Source: Neelides folsomi
Taxonomy: Eukaryota; Arthropoda; Collembola; Neelipleona; Neelidae
Length of the DNA stretch: 64,000 nt
NCBI GenBank assembly: GCA_034687125.1
Contig: JAQGBZ010000065.1
Location: forward strand, 1 to 64,000
Direction: 5' to 3'
Part shown: positions 25,101 through 37,418 of the stretch, piece after piece
How positions within the stretch are numbered: position 1 is the stretch's first letter
Layout: each line of letters starts with the position of its first letter
Notes under the pieces: generated by a model
Told to the model about the DNA's origin: nothing
What the model saw: the letters and a program-made list of their open reading frames with translations, nothing else
Databases searched by the model: none
Program-made: the position numbers and the translations under genes

Positions 25101-27900
25101 AGTTAATTTTGGACCTTTTCAGCGTAAAACCTTGAAGTGGCCATTAGACGGCTTATACGAACAATGGTGTTGGTTGATCCGTTTAAATTGTCTTCCCTTC
25201 ACTACTTTGAAGGCCTGTGGTTTAACATGGGAGTCGTTGAGTCGTAGATTCTTTGGAGAAGGAAATTGTCTTCGAGGTGGCTCCTTGTTTGTCAATTTCC
25301 ATCAAATTTAAGGAGCTCCTGGGAATTAGAAAATGGTCTGGGGTGAAAGCGCCTTATTCCAACTTACATAAATACAAGACGTTCTTACTTTACTTACATA
25401 GGAGTAGTTAATAAACCACACAAGTCCTTTAACTCCCACTCCACAGCTCTCACAGTCCAAGACCTTATTTATTTTCCCTGTCAGGAACCAAATTTATTTC
25501 TATCATTACATAGCTTTTAAGAACACTAAAGACTTCCTAAGAGGATGCTGTGACCTTTTGTAATGATTATTATTTTAAAATGCGCTTAGGAATTACTTAT
25601 TTACACTTTATTACTCTTATTAAGACTTAAATATTATTTTAGAATTTTAAACTGCTGTTTGTTAAATTGCTAAATCGTCCTATTTAGCTTGTTAGTTGGA
25701 GACCTTGAAAGACATTTTTCTCTTATTTTATTGGTTCATATGCCTATTTTGTAAATACTGTTTATTGGTATTACATGATTTTAAGTACGTCATTCCAACA
25801 TTATCATTAGGTATAATATTTATGAAGTCACTCAATTAAAGACAATGTTTTGATGAACTTTGTAAATACTGTCAGTAATAGGTCATACCATATGCATGTT
25901 TTCAAGATTCGTATGTGAAATATCATTATTTCCTGTCAGTGAAACCTAGGGACAATCTGACTGAACATTGGTTGAAAACGGTTGAATGCAAAGAGTTAAT
26001 TGGCTATTTAATTAAAATCTAAATGTCAAACTGTCAAATTATTCCATACGACTCATACGAGTAACATTAACATGCTTCTTTGTTACATTTTAATTAAAAA
26101 ATATTTGTTCATTCCATCAAAAAATATTCCCCTTACTTATTTATGAATTTTCACATTGTTGATGGAACTACTGCGGAATTTGAACGCGGTTGATGAAAAA
26201 AGTTGAAAAACTGCTAAGTTGAAAAAGATGGTGCAAACAAGTAGAATGAAGAGGGGAAGCGGAAAGCATGTCATATAATAAAACTGCGTGATAGTTAGTT
26301 AGTAAAATAAGGTAAAACGAGAGGTTATTTGAATCCTCTTTTCTTCTCTTGTCGCAACAAAGTGGTGCAGAATGAATTATTATATCCTTTTCCCTGTTTC
26401 ACTCCCTTCATCGCTCAATAGCACGAAAGGGTAGAGAAGTAGTTTCAATGAAAATAGATCCCTCATTAACGAATGAACTCAACTCCATCAGACCCGAGGG
26501 TTTCCATTTGGAGTCTCATGAGAAAAGTTTATATTATTTTTATCGGCGAATAATTTCATATGCCTCATTACACCTATTTAATTTCTCCTTGCATCGCAAA
26601 TAAACTAAATACATATTATAAGCAAACAACATTATTCATACCTTTCTCCTTGTCGTTTCATTTCGCATGGCAGGATTTGCACATTGGAATTCCAAATGAG
26701 TTCTAATCACTTACTGCAAAAGCGAGAGTTATTTTATTAGAATTTAAATTTTGAATGCAAACAGCTGTGTGTTAATTCCATTATAAAATTCCTTAAGAGA
26801 TGATTTATTGTTGTGTAAGTTTATGAGTTTTGGTCAACTCGTAAATTTTATTTTACTTTCTCCGCGGTTTTTTTCCATTTAAGGTCCATTAGTGGAGATA
26901 TTAGTTTAAATGTGAAGGAATGAGGGTCATAAATTGGTGGAGTTGTTAAAAGATTATGCTCAATTTACCTGAATTGTGGTTCTAAATTTCAGGAGAAGAT
27001 TGCATCATGTCGAGCGACTGCGACATCACGAAAGGACTTTGCTGTCAAGTACAGAGACGTCATCGTCAAGCTCCTAGAAAGGTATTTAGCAATAACCCTA
27101 TTTCTGAGTCCATTATTTAATAAATTCGCCAATTTAATATCTATCTATAAATTATCTAAAAGAATGAATATAACTAGAGTTATGTATAATAAATACTTAA
27201 ATACAGGTATAACATAGTATTTATATTGTAAGGAGTGGGAATATGCCATAAGAATGTTAGTTAAATGGACTACATCACTAAGTATACACCCATGCTATGA
27301 ATTTTTATCTTGGTTTAATGGATTTTTATAAGCGATTTAATCTTTTAGTATTATTATCACTTTATCACATTACGAAGAAAAGGATATAACTCAAAGAAAT
27401 ATTGATTTTTAATTACTAAATAACACGTATGTAATACTATGTATTTGTATAACTAAATGCATGTGCTATTATGAATGAATACAATATTGGTATTTAATCT
27501 AAAGTAAAGAAACTGCAAGGTTATATCCACACAAAGAAAAAAGGAATGTTTTCCTTAGATCTTATAATGTATTCATTCAACTTCATTAATTCTTGTCATT
27601 CCTGCACCTTTATATTAAATTCATTGCAGTCTCCCAATTGGTCATCTCACTATTTTAATAATTTAAGGAAGCCGTCATTGAGCATTAGGGAAAGCCCCGG
27701 CATAAAAGACACTAATGGTATTTTAATAATTGAGTTGTTTTTAATCTCATTTTTGGATGTCGTAGGCGTGCAGTTACTTCAAAGACCCTCTCATTTGCGT
27801 CGGACCTGTGGCAATGGATCAAATCCGCGAACGCGTCGAACACACTGCAGGAGAAAAGCGGATTACTGCAAAGGCGAACGCGTTCAGCCATCTCCGCTGA
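22107..27900 (+). CDS. prohormone-3 / ITG-like neuropeptide precursor, 5 coding exons
   Basis: This is a secreted neuropeptide precursor of the arthropod prohormone-3 (ITG-like) family. Coding exons: 22107-22259, 24356-24494, 24763-24903, 26993-27081 and 27766-27900. Phases agree throughout and give 218 residues. Residues 1-20 are a signal peptide ending SHG, so the mature chain would begin at the family hallmark WGGLFNRFSPELLSNLGYG. Residues 72-190 form a cysteine-rich core with paired patterns such as CYGKKC, EHCCP, GLCC and CSYFKDPLIC, reminiscent of dickkopf/colipase-type folds. The basic stretch RRHRQAPRK (about 166-174) matches family members. The C terminus keeps HTAGEKR followed by a short peptide, ITAKANAF plus four residues. 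In bees this place holds the ITGQGNRIF peptide, so the ITG motif is altered here. A poly(A) signal AATAAA lies at 28207-28212. Family assignment is strong; which peptides are released is inference. Confidence 0.92.
22260..24355. other. prohormone-3 intron 1
   Basis: A 2.1-kb AT-rich intron between the exon encoding the signal peptide plus N-terminal peptide and the first cysteine-rich exon. I see no coding or structured element in it. Confidence 0.7.
24904..26992. other. prohormone-3 intron 3
   Basis: A 2.1-kb intron inside the cysteine-rich region. It is AT-rich and has no recognised exon or repeat. Confidence 0.7.
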
Positions 27901-30900
27901 CTCAGAAACCCAAAGGGGTTCTCCGGAATCTCCATACTCATCTGAAGAAGCATTGAATGCTCTTAAAGTCTATTCCTGTCAGTGAGAGATGTTGTTGAGA
28001 CAAAAAACCTCCCGGTACACTTCCTTGAATCATCGGATTGAAAGATAAATCTACAATAACTCATTTATTTAGTTACCAGAAGATTTCAAATACTTAAACT
28101 ACGACTAAGCTGCTATATATGAAATCTGCATGACTCAATGTTACCATTCACATATCACTTCTCAACTGTTTCAAACTCTTGCATATCATCTAATATCAAC
28201 ATATCTAATAAATGATTAAATAATATTTAAGTGTTAATTAAATATAATGATATTATTGATATCGGGTATAATCTCCACAAGGTACTGTTAGTAAAATTCT
28301 CTGTAAAATTAAATATAAATGTTAAAAGTAAAGTAAAGAGTGTATAATTTGTTGTAACTTTGAATGAAAACTTGTCATTTAATCATAATCATACTATTAT
28401 ATGAAGAGAATATTCTACGTAAATGTTAAGGTTTAAAGCAATGAAAAATGCTAAATAAATATTTACTAATGTTAAAATAGGAGTAGTAATAAATAAATAG
28501 ATAGATATAATCTAGTTAGTATAAAAAATGTTATGGCATAAACAAGTAAAATGGGGACTTTGATCTGTGTAATCCGGAAGGAAAAATGTTTTAAAATGAC
28601 GTATAAACTCTATTCATTAGCATAATGTTGAAATAAAGTCTAAGTTTGTGAGAAATTCGAGGAGAGAACGAGAGAGTTATTTCTTATATTATTACAAGAA
28701 CAGAGAGGTAAATAAGAAAGTTGATCTTTTAAATAGCAACGTGCGAGTGAAAGACCTCATGTTTATTTTTTCACAATTTTGAATTCCCATTCCCACTCCA
28801 TTAATAAATTAAATGGAAAGTTGGGCGAAAAATATAAATTTCAACTCCCATCATTAATTTTGATTTGACAGTTCCGGTTTCAATGATGGGCAAATTAAAT
28901 TATTTCCCTCTGAAAAAACTTTTCCTATCATTATAAATGGGGCTTGGGGGATGAAACTTTTGCTCACAATAACCATTCGCATATCAGAAGGTTCGTTCAT
29001 TCGCTCTTTAAATAAGGAATTATTTGAAGTTTTTGAAAAAAGAGAAAAGTTAGAATGCCATCAGGGCCATCGCTCTTCAAACTTAACTGACATATGTAAT
29101 GTAAAAAAGAGCAATGACCATGAGTTGCTTTGCTATTAAAACATTTCACGATCTCTCCTCGAATTTTCCATTTTTCAAAGTGATGAATAAGTGAATTCAT
29201 TATGAATGTTCTGTGAAAGAGTGTACCTGTTTCATTCATTCTTACTAACTTATAATATAACCAAAACTTTTAAAGGTGCTTCTTGTATTAAAGGAATTTC
29301 TTTTAAAAAATCCTCCTTTGATTTAAATCACTACATTTAGTAATATTTAATAAAATTTAAAATTTATTTAAATTACCTTTTTGCATCAACAGTATCAAGA
29401 TTATTTTATATAAAGATATTGTTTTGAACTTGACACATTCCTAAATAACAGGCAGATATATCCAATGATGGTTGTATGATTGTGTGAATATGGCCTTTGT
29501 AGTCTTATTTGAATAATCCTATTTATAACATAATCTTTAAGCATTGTTTGTACTCTAAATTAAAGCCTCTTACTTTCAATACTTTAAGAGTAATTTGAAC
29601 AAAGTAATGCTGGCATATCAAAAAGAAATTGAACATATCAAGAAATCTCACATCTTTTAACTGTTAATAAAAAACAAAAAAGCTTTAATTAACAAAATTA
29701 TGTACATACTTTCATTGGTAATGAAACGCACAAAAATATATCCGTAAATAAATACTTAAACAATTTACATAAAAATACATTATTACAATAAATACGTAGA
29801 ATACTAACAATGAAAGATATTACATAGGTAATACTTATTCAATACATACTATGATACTTTTATCTATAATTGCACCCTTTAGTTTTAGGCAAAATTAGTA
29901 AGGTCGATGTATTTTTTCGTTTAATGAAATTATTAGATTACACAATAAATAATATTGCATCTTAGAATGATACGTAGAGTATTAGAATGTAATTTACTAA
30001 CTTAGGAAAATAAATAAATAAATCCAATGTGTGCATTATAGGAAGTAAATATTCAAAATCTGCACATAACATTTCGTGTTATTCGTGGAATTGAATGTGA
30101 AATGAAAATGTTCTTGGTTTAAAATTTGATCTAATATTAATATATAATATACACATTATATGATATAATCTTATTGCAATACTTCATAGCTCTGAACTTC
30201 TTTAAAATGTCTTGTTTCAACTTTCAACTTAAAGAATAAGTAAATAGATACCTATTATAAATACCTTACTTTGAACTATGGTTTGGTCTACTAAAAACAA
30301 AACATAGTACATATTATATAAAATAAAAATCATTAATAAATTAATGCCTAGTATTTATGCATGAAGTTAGTGTAGGCAAACTTAATTCAATGTTATGTTT
30401 ATGAATTTATGATAGTGCTCGAAGACTTTGTTATAATTACTTACATAAATAAATTACCTATGAATACATGACAAGTTGCAGTGCTTCACTACAGTTCACA
30501 AGCTTTGTAGTTAAATATGTTGAAGCTATGGTTATTATATTAAGATAAGTGATTACTTGAATGTTATCATTCTTAATGTAAGAACACTTGCATATAAACA
30601 TAATGTTAATTAGCAAACAAATTATTACATTTGAAATTCTCGTTGTGTTACTAAGTAAATTGTTAATAACCTTTTGTTAATCATAAATTATCAATATTTT
30701 ATAGTTAATAAATGAATGAAGCCAAATTTACTTTGCAATCAATATTTTAATTCATTGCATCTTGGTATATGTGTTTTATAATTTGAGCAGTCAACATCAT
30801 ATAGTGGATAGTACATAGTATAAACTTAATGTTCAATGGTTAAAGTTTTAATCGATGAAGACAACAACATTTTCATTTAGTCAATATCATCGGCATGGTG

Positions 30901-31047
30901 ACATTACAAAATTCCTCTTTCCATGTCCATGAAAAATTATTGGATTGACATTCTAGCCATTCTATGTATTGACTAAATTCTCCCATATTTCATAATTGAG
31001 CATAAAAGATTTAAATTTTAATTGGATCAAGAATTAAATACAAAAGG
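27901..31047. other. intergenic spacer between prohormone-3 and the ERICH2-like gene
   Basis: AT-rich, with no recognised gene. It contains the prohormone-3 3' end with an AATAAA at 28207-28212. The short open frames around 28951-29239 overlap on opposite strands and carry no motif. Confidence 0.6.
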
Positions 31048-32913
31048 ATGGAAAAGGAAAGTGAAGAAGGTCCTTCGGAAGTTATTGAAAAAATTGAAGC
31101 TCTGATCCAAAATTCACCAGAAACAAATGAATTAGCAACAGGCAATGAAGAAAAGCAATACGTTAGCAGATTGGGACCCACAGGAGACTGCCCATTTGAC
31201 ATTATTTTGCAAGTAAGCGAGAATTCATACAAGTGTTAATTGTATTAAATATCATTAAAAATCTTAAAATACTATTTTTAATTCGTCTTATTGTTGAATT
31301 TTTAGTTCATTAGGGCTGTCATGCAAAGGAGATACGAGGATGCCTTGGTACAAGCAAAAGAAAGTAAAGCAAGTTTTAACTTCTATGTACTTATTACTTA
31401 TATGTACAATATTTATTGTATTTACAAACTAAGTTATAAAAAAACTCAATTTTAAGAGCCGGATTAATTTTATGTAATATGATTCATATTTTATATGAAC
31501 AATTTAGTATTAAAAAATTTCAAAACAATAAGCTGTCTGTTATATAATATCATACCCAATGATATTTAAGTAGGTAGATATTGTAATTAAGTATGTAATT
31601 AATCTACTATACACAAGACATAAGTATCAGAGTATCAAATTTCGCAGTTTCAAATCATTATACCTACGCAGCGTATTTGATTTTATCTTATTTGTCATTA
31701 AGATTTAAAAAGCAATTTAAATATCTTACAAACATAAATATTTGTTTTGATAAGGATATTTGCAACAGCCTCTGCGAGTGTCTGAGTCTGAGCGTCTCTC
31801 ATTAATGTCATTAAGAGCTTCTTAACTTCCAAACGGAAAGAAATGACTTGATCATTTGACGCTTGTTTCTATCTGTATTTATGCGTAATATTTTCATCTT
31901 TGTAATTTTTCAAATGATATTTTGTATTTAATTACGTTTGCTGTCAATTGGATTTGAAACAACCGCAACTTTAAGTATATAATATTTTTAAACTGTGCCT
32001 GTGTGGCATTATGTTTTACATTCAATGCGTATTTTTCTCTATATATGAGTATTCACTATATTTTTTACATTTTTATAATATTGTTTACGAGTATAAACGA
32101 AATAAACATTTAAAATTTAAACCAAGGAGTGGATATTATTTTACAATTAATTAAAGTTCAACAACAACTTTATTTAAAATGAAAGACACAACCTTGTGAT
32201 GAGAAATTATTGCCCAGAGCAGGCGCTCCTATTATTGTCATTGTTTTAAGTGATTCAGAAGACGAGGATGTGGAACCTGAAACTGGTCATTTGCTAAAAT
32301 ATAGTCATAATATCTGATCTGATATAATAGAAAAGCATGTCAATATTGCAATTACAACTAATTTTTTATTATAAATTCAGTCGCGAGATATGAGCCAAAC
32401 AACGAAACTGTAAGAGATTACATTCCCCTACTTCAGCATATGATCGACATTGATAACGAGGATTCGTCTGAAGAAGACGAGGACGATGACACCGGAGAAA
32501 GTCAAGAAAACGAAGAGGAGGAGGAGGAGAATGAAGAAGATGAGGAAAGTGGCGAAGAAGGTATAAAATTAATATTGAATGAATTACGACACATTATTTA
32601 TAAAACTTATGAATAATTAGAGGAAATCTTTATGTTTACGCCGGCAGAAACAAGATTAAATCTTAATATTTATTGACCATTTGTCCAAACTTTCTTACAT
32701 TTAGATGACTCCAATAGTGAGGACACAGAAGAAAGTGGAAGTGAGAGCGGATCCACAGACAACTCGACTGAAAGCGCAACAGATAACGACACCCAAACGA
32801 CGGAGAATGAAGAAAATTCCTCAGAGCCTCAATCGAATCCTACCACTGATGAGGAGGTTTCGAACAATGAGGGAGTCTCTGAAATTTCGACTGATGCAGG
32901 ATATGAATCCTAG
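31048..32913 (+). CDS. ERICH2-like glutamate-rich protein, 4 coding exons
   Basis: Coding exons 31048-31212, 31306-31363, 32381-32560 and 32705-32913 join in phase to give 203 residues. A stop codon lies in frame shortly before the ATG, supporting the start. Exon 2 (FIRAVMQRRYEDALVQAKE) plus the start of exon 3 (IARYEPNNETVRDYIPLLQ) forms a two-helix block. It resembles the conserved segment of vertebrate glutamate-rich protein 2, where a FLKA..-type helix is followed by YEPENPEAKEF. From about residue 92 to 203 the chain is acidic and disordered-looking: long E/D runs in exon 3, then S/T/E-rich sequence in exon 4. ERICH2 has no well-established biochemical role, so none is assigned. Any other acidic protein could mimic the tail, so the call rests on the helical block. 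A possible poly(A) signal AATAAA is at 33287-33292. Confidence 0.75.
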
Positions 32914-33593
32914 ACTTTTGACATAGAAAACTAAATTACAACAATTATTAATAATTAATACAACGATTATTAATTTTAAAATCGTGTATACCTAAACACA
33001 TTAACTTTTGTTACATGATGATACCAATACATTTTAATCAACTTAAGATTAAATATTAGAATGCAATTGTCATTACCTTCTTTCTTTATCAATTTCTTAT
33101 AAAAATTTTCGATTTTAGCAATACGTAACATATTAATTTTATAAGTGTTAATTACGAAATAATAACAATATTGTGATAATTTTAACATTATCACAATGTT
33201 ACATACTACAATATTATTAATAGTAGATTATTATATGACCTATACAAATATCGAAAGTTGTCAATCTTATTAGGTACAAGAAATTGAATAAAATGCTTTA
33301 TTATTGAGCTGAAAACGTTAAACTTTTTGCACAAAACTTCTTAAAATAATACTATTGAAAAATGTTTAAATTTTAAACTCTTTGCCTCGTCTTTTACCCC
33401 ATATTATTATGAATGAATATATACTATATTTATTTATGTGAGGTTGAAATAGGTAAGGTTTAGGAAAACCCCTTTGTTCAAAGAGATCATATATTTTACA
33501 ATAATATAATGTATAAATATATTACACATATACATTTAATTTCACAGTTTGAGATTCTCTTCCATCACATAAATTTTTCCTTGTAATTCTTGT

Positions 33594-34009
33594 TACCGTA
33601 AAGACTCGATATTTGTCAGGTACCCAAAATATATCCGGGGGTGGAACCTGAGATTTTTAAAGATGTCCGGGTCCCTATTTATGTCCGGGTCATTTTTCAA
33701 AATCTCGAAACGTTAAATATTTTTATTCATTCCCTTAATTTAATTCAAATATGCCTCGTGGGCAATTTAGTGTTGAATTTAAAATAAAAGTCCTTCAATT
33801 TGCTGAAACTAACAGCGAAAAGTAACTAAAAAGCATATTAAGATTGAAATAAAGAGCATAACGCTTTGGAATAAACAAAAGTTTGGGATAGGTATTTAAA
33901 ATATTTTAAAGATATCCGGGCCCCGAATTGTCCTGCCCCGATTTATATCCGGAGTTCAGGGGTAATATTTTTAAAGATGTTCCGGGACAAATATCGGGTC
34001 TTTACGGTA
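33594..34009 (+). mobile_element. pogo/Tigger-like transposon relic (nonautonomous, 416 bp with TA duplication)
   Basis: The ends are 22-bp inverted repeats, CCGTAAAGACTCGATATTTG.. on the left and the same on the reverse complement of the right with one mismatch, each flanked by TA. Inside, 33751-33825 encodes a 24-residue fragment beginning MPRGQFSVEFKIKVLQFAET. This resembles the N-terminal helix-turn-helix (psq/CENP-B type) of pogo-like transposases before a stop. Subterminal TCCGGG(T/C) words recur on both sides. The catalytic DDE region is absent, so the copy could only have moved using another element's transposase. Confidence 0.75.
33751..33825 (+). pseudogene. truncated pogo-like transposase N terminus
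   Basis: A 24-residue open frame with the MPR.QFSVEFK.KVLQFAE signature typical of helix-turn-helix starts in pogo-family transposases, ended by TAA. The following bases still hint at the continuation but are interrupted by stops. It lies within the TIR-bounded element at 33594-34009. Confidence 0.6.
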
Positions 34010-37000
34010 TATAAAGTTGGTGACAGTCGCAGGATTAAATATATTAAAAGATAAATCATCTCATATTTGCCTGCCAGTATAAATTCGCCTTTCTCACGCT
34101 GACGGAAAGCGAAAAGATTGGGTTTGAAATAAATATGAATTTTCATTTTCATTTTATCATGTATGTTATGTAGATTGTCCTGAATATTTGGTAGAGGTGA
34201 AGAACCTTAGATCCCATGATAAAAACATGAACATTTGGCGAGATTTTCTGTATCATTGTTTCGCAAAAAGCTTATCATTTTATCATCATACTTTTAAATA
34301 ATCAGATATTTTTGATCTACTGCTGATACGGCTAAAGCAAAATACAAAGAACTTACAAGTGAATTCTTTGTCTCAGATTATTTTCTCGGGAATTGAGATT
34401 CAAGATTCAAGAGTTGCAAGGTTGGAATTCTTGGAATTGTATATAAAATGCATGCTTATGCTTGGAAGTCCTTCCGAAACCAATGCTGGTTAATTTAAAG
34501 AGCAAATGGCGAGTACGTGGATGGAAAAAACAAGTGCATGAATCATTGTTTGATCATGAACATGTTCTTTGGCATACTAAATAAGTAGGATTTAACAAGC
34601 CCATGTTCAAGCTACTTCAGCATGTATCATGAATATTTAAGTAACTTCTAAATCTTCATTAGCTTCTCCTTAGGGAAAGTTTGTAAGAAGAAAGAATCCT
34701 CAACTTTCACCTTTAAACTTCATTTTCTTCTCCCTCCCCCCCCCCTTTAATCCCACTTTTGTGGGGAGAAGGGGCCAAGGTTAACATCTATTTAATTAAA
34801 TATATTATTTATTCTATACAAAGAGATAGATTTGTAAGGAATTTATATTTTATTTACTAATTTATAAACAATGATTTTGCCTTTTAATTTCTTCAAATAC
34901 TGCAGTTTTGCTGTTTTAAGTAAATATAAATATTTAACTCCACGTGAGGAAACTAATTATTAAACTTACTTTGCATTTGCATAGGTTTAAAGGTTAGTTT
35001 AAACCTTCATTTCCAGTTTGTTAGATTGTTTTAGTTTAACGGTTAATGACCATTGTCAATTGCACATTATGAGAATAAATAGTAGTTGGGTTATTGGGGA
35101 ATGTTTCAGATGAATGTTGGATAACGGATTAATAAAGATTTGAAATAAAATATGGGTCAAATTAAATAGGGTAGAATTATTTGAAGATAAATACACGTGC
35201 ATGATGGGTTATTATTCTCTGAATACAAATCCCTGTGCAAATATAGGGGATTAGTTATGGAAATTTGATAAGCTGGAAGGTGAAAGCTCATCGTTTTGAG
35301 AAAGGGCGTAGGCGAGAAATTAGGCCGTCAAGAGGATCCCTTCAATGCAATGGAGCAATAGCCATAAATTGTATTTCAAGATCCGAACCGAGAGACAAAT
35401 TTCCATATGAATACTATTTAAATGGGCATCGTCACCAAATGGAACCTTAGAGAAGACATTTAAAAGGCCATAAAAAGAAGATAGTGACGTTCTCTCTGCC
35501 CTTAACCATTATTGTGCTCAGATTCAAAATAGCAATCTTAACCACTGAGGAATGATTAAGAATCTCGTGGATGCATTTCATTTACGTTAGTTTTAAGGCC
35601 CCTCCTATGCCTCCCATTAAGATGATTACTTCACTTGAATTTGTTTATTTTACTGAATTTTACTTTGAAGAAAAGCACAAAGAGGTTGAGGAACACGGAA
35701 AGTAATGGTAGTTAGCCGCAAGGCAATTCCATATCTCATCCCAAGACTCGAATAGAAAACTAAAAAAGAAAATCTCAAAGGAAGACTTTTACATGAAAAA
35801 TATTTATAGAAAGCTTCTTTAGTTCTTTAGCTTATAATAATTGTCTTGTTAAAAATGAAGATAAACACTTATTACAGATTACAGTTAGTATAAAAAATAT
35901 TTTTATACAAGATATTTTTGTTCTCATTTACCGTTTTATATTACAATTGATTAAAATACTTAATGTTGGCTAGCATGCGTAGGTATGTAATAATCGATTG
36001 TATGGTAATTTAATATTCAATATGCAAAGTTAATATTTATGCGTGGTTAATCGAATACAAATACTTTCATAATAGGAATTTCAATTTTATCCAATACAAT
36101 TTCTCAAGGTGAAGAGAAGTGTAAAAAAACAATGTGGAATGAAATATTGTCAACGTGGGAGGAACATTAAGAATCGACGTTTTTTTCTTAAGGTTAAAGT
36201 TTGAAAGAGGAAAAAGATGGTTTGTTGAATTCATTCTCAACTTTATATCTCACTCCTATTCTTTTCTATTGGCTTAATCAACCTTTCTTCATAGGATTCC
36301 TTATACAGATTCCCAGTTCGATTCTGTTTTTTCTATCAAGTTGTTGCATTTGAACGATTGAAGGGTTAGGTCTATGGAGTCTATTGGGAAATTTTGTGTA
36401 GAATTCTCCAAAGATTACATTCTTCCCTCATCTATTTTCATCTCAACTTCCTTTATCCTATTTAATGGACCGAGAAACCGAGAGAACTGAACCAAATGCT
36501 CGCTCTACTTATTGCTACTTACAAACGGAGTAAATAAAACACAAAAACATAAAATACTTTTCAACTCGGGAAAATTCTCCGGTAGAATAAACTTAAAGAC
36601 TACAATTTTTTAGAATCGCATCATTGAAGTTTAGTTTTCTTTAAAAATATAATTTTATTCTACCATACTTAAACAGATATGGTACTACATAACATATTAG
36701 GTAACTACAATGAATTGTGTCTTACTAATACCTATACGTGTACATTATTTATGAATATAACTAGTATGAAATAATTTCAAATATTAACGGAAAATTTTTT
36801 CATATTAAATACGAACATTTATTCATTGATTTTTCCGATATTAATTAAGGTACATTTTTCAACCTCTACCAATTTACTAAATATAAATATCTGTATACAT
36901 ATTAAACTATCTATATAACTAACCAATTATAAGTATACCTAAAATTCATACATTCACATCTCACTCTTTCCTTGCATCGAACTATGTTCGTTGATTACCG

Positions 37001-37418
37001 TAATTATACAGATAGTAATAGTAAAACAAGTTTTTAATTCTTTGTATAGAACAGTATTGGTATTAAATATTATAACAATGTTGCACGTAAGTAATAAAGA
37101 TTAAAAGAGCTAAATTGTCAACAGTACATTTATCAAATTCCAAGTCATGATTAATATGTTTAAAAAGATATGTAAGAAAGTTGGATTGATTGGCATTGCT
37201 CGTTCTTTACAAATATGTAATACGTAATAAATATGTAGTATTTAAATGCAAATATTGATTATATTCATAGAGTGGTTGATAGTAAAAAGTTGTCACTAGA
37301 GTCATGAATTATTAAAATGGAATGATTGTTAAATATGGAATGACTGAATGTTGCAAAATATTTTTTGTAGTCAACATGATTGTTGTAACGTTTAGTTGAT
37401 TTTTGTATTCTTTGAGTT

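Larger units (their letters stand above)
32914..37418. other. intergenic spacer between the ERICH2-like gene and pgant5 (convergent 3' ends)
   Basis: The two flanking genes point towards each other, so both 3' untranslated regions lie here. Apart from the pogo-like relic at 33594-34009 and a run of ten C at 34736-34745, I see AT-rich sequence without recognisable genes. Confidence 0.6.
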
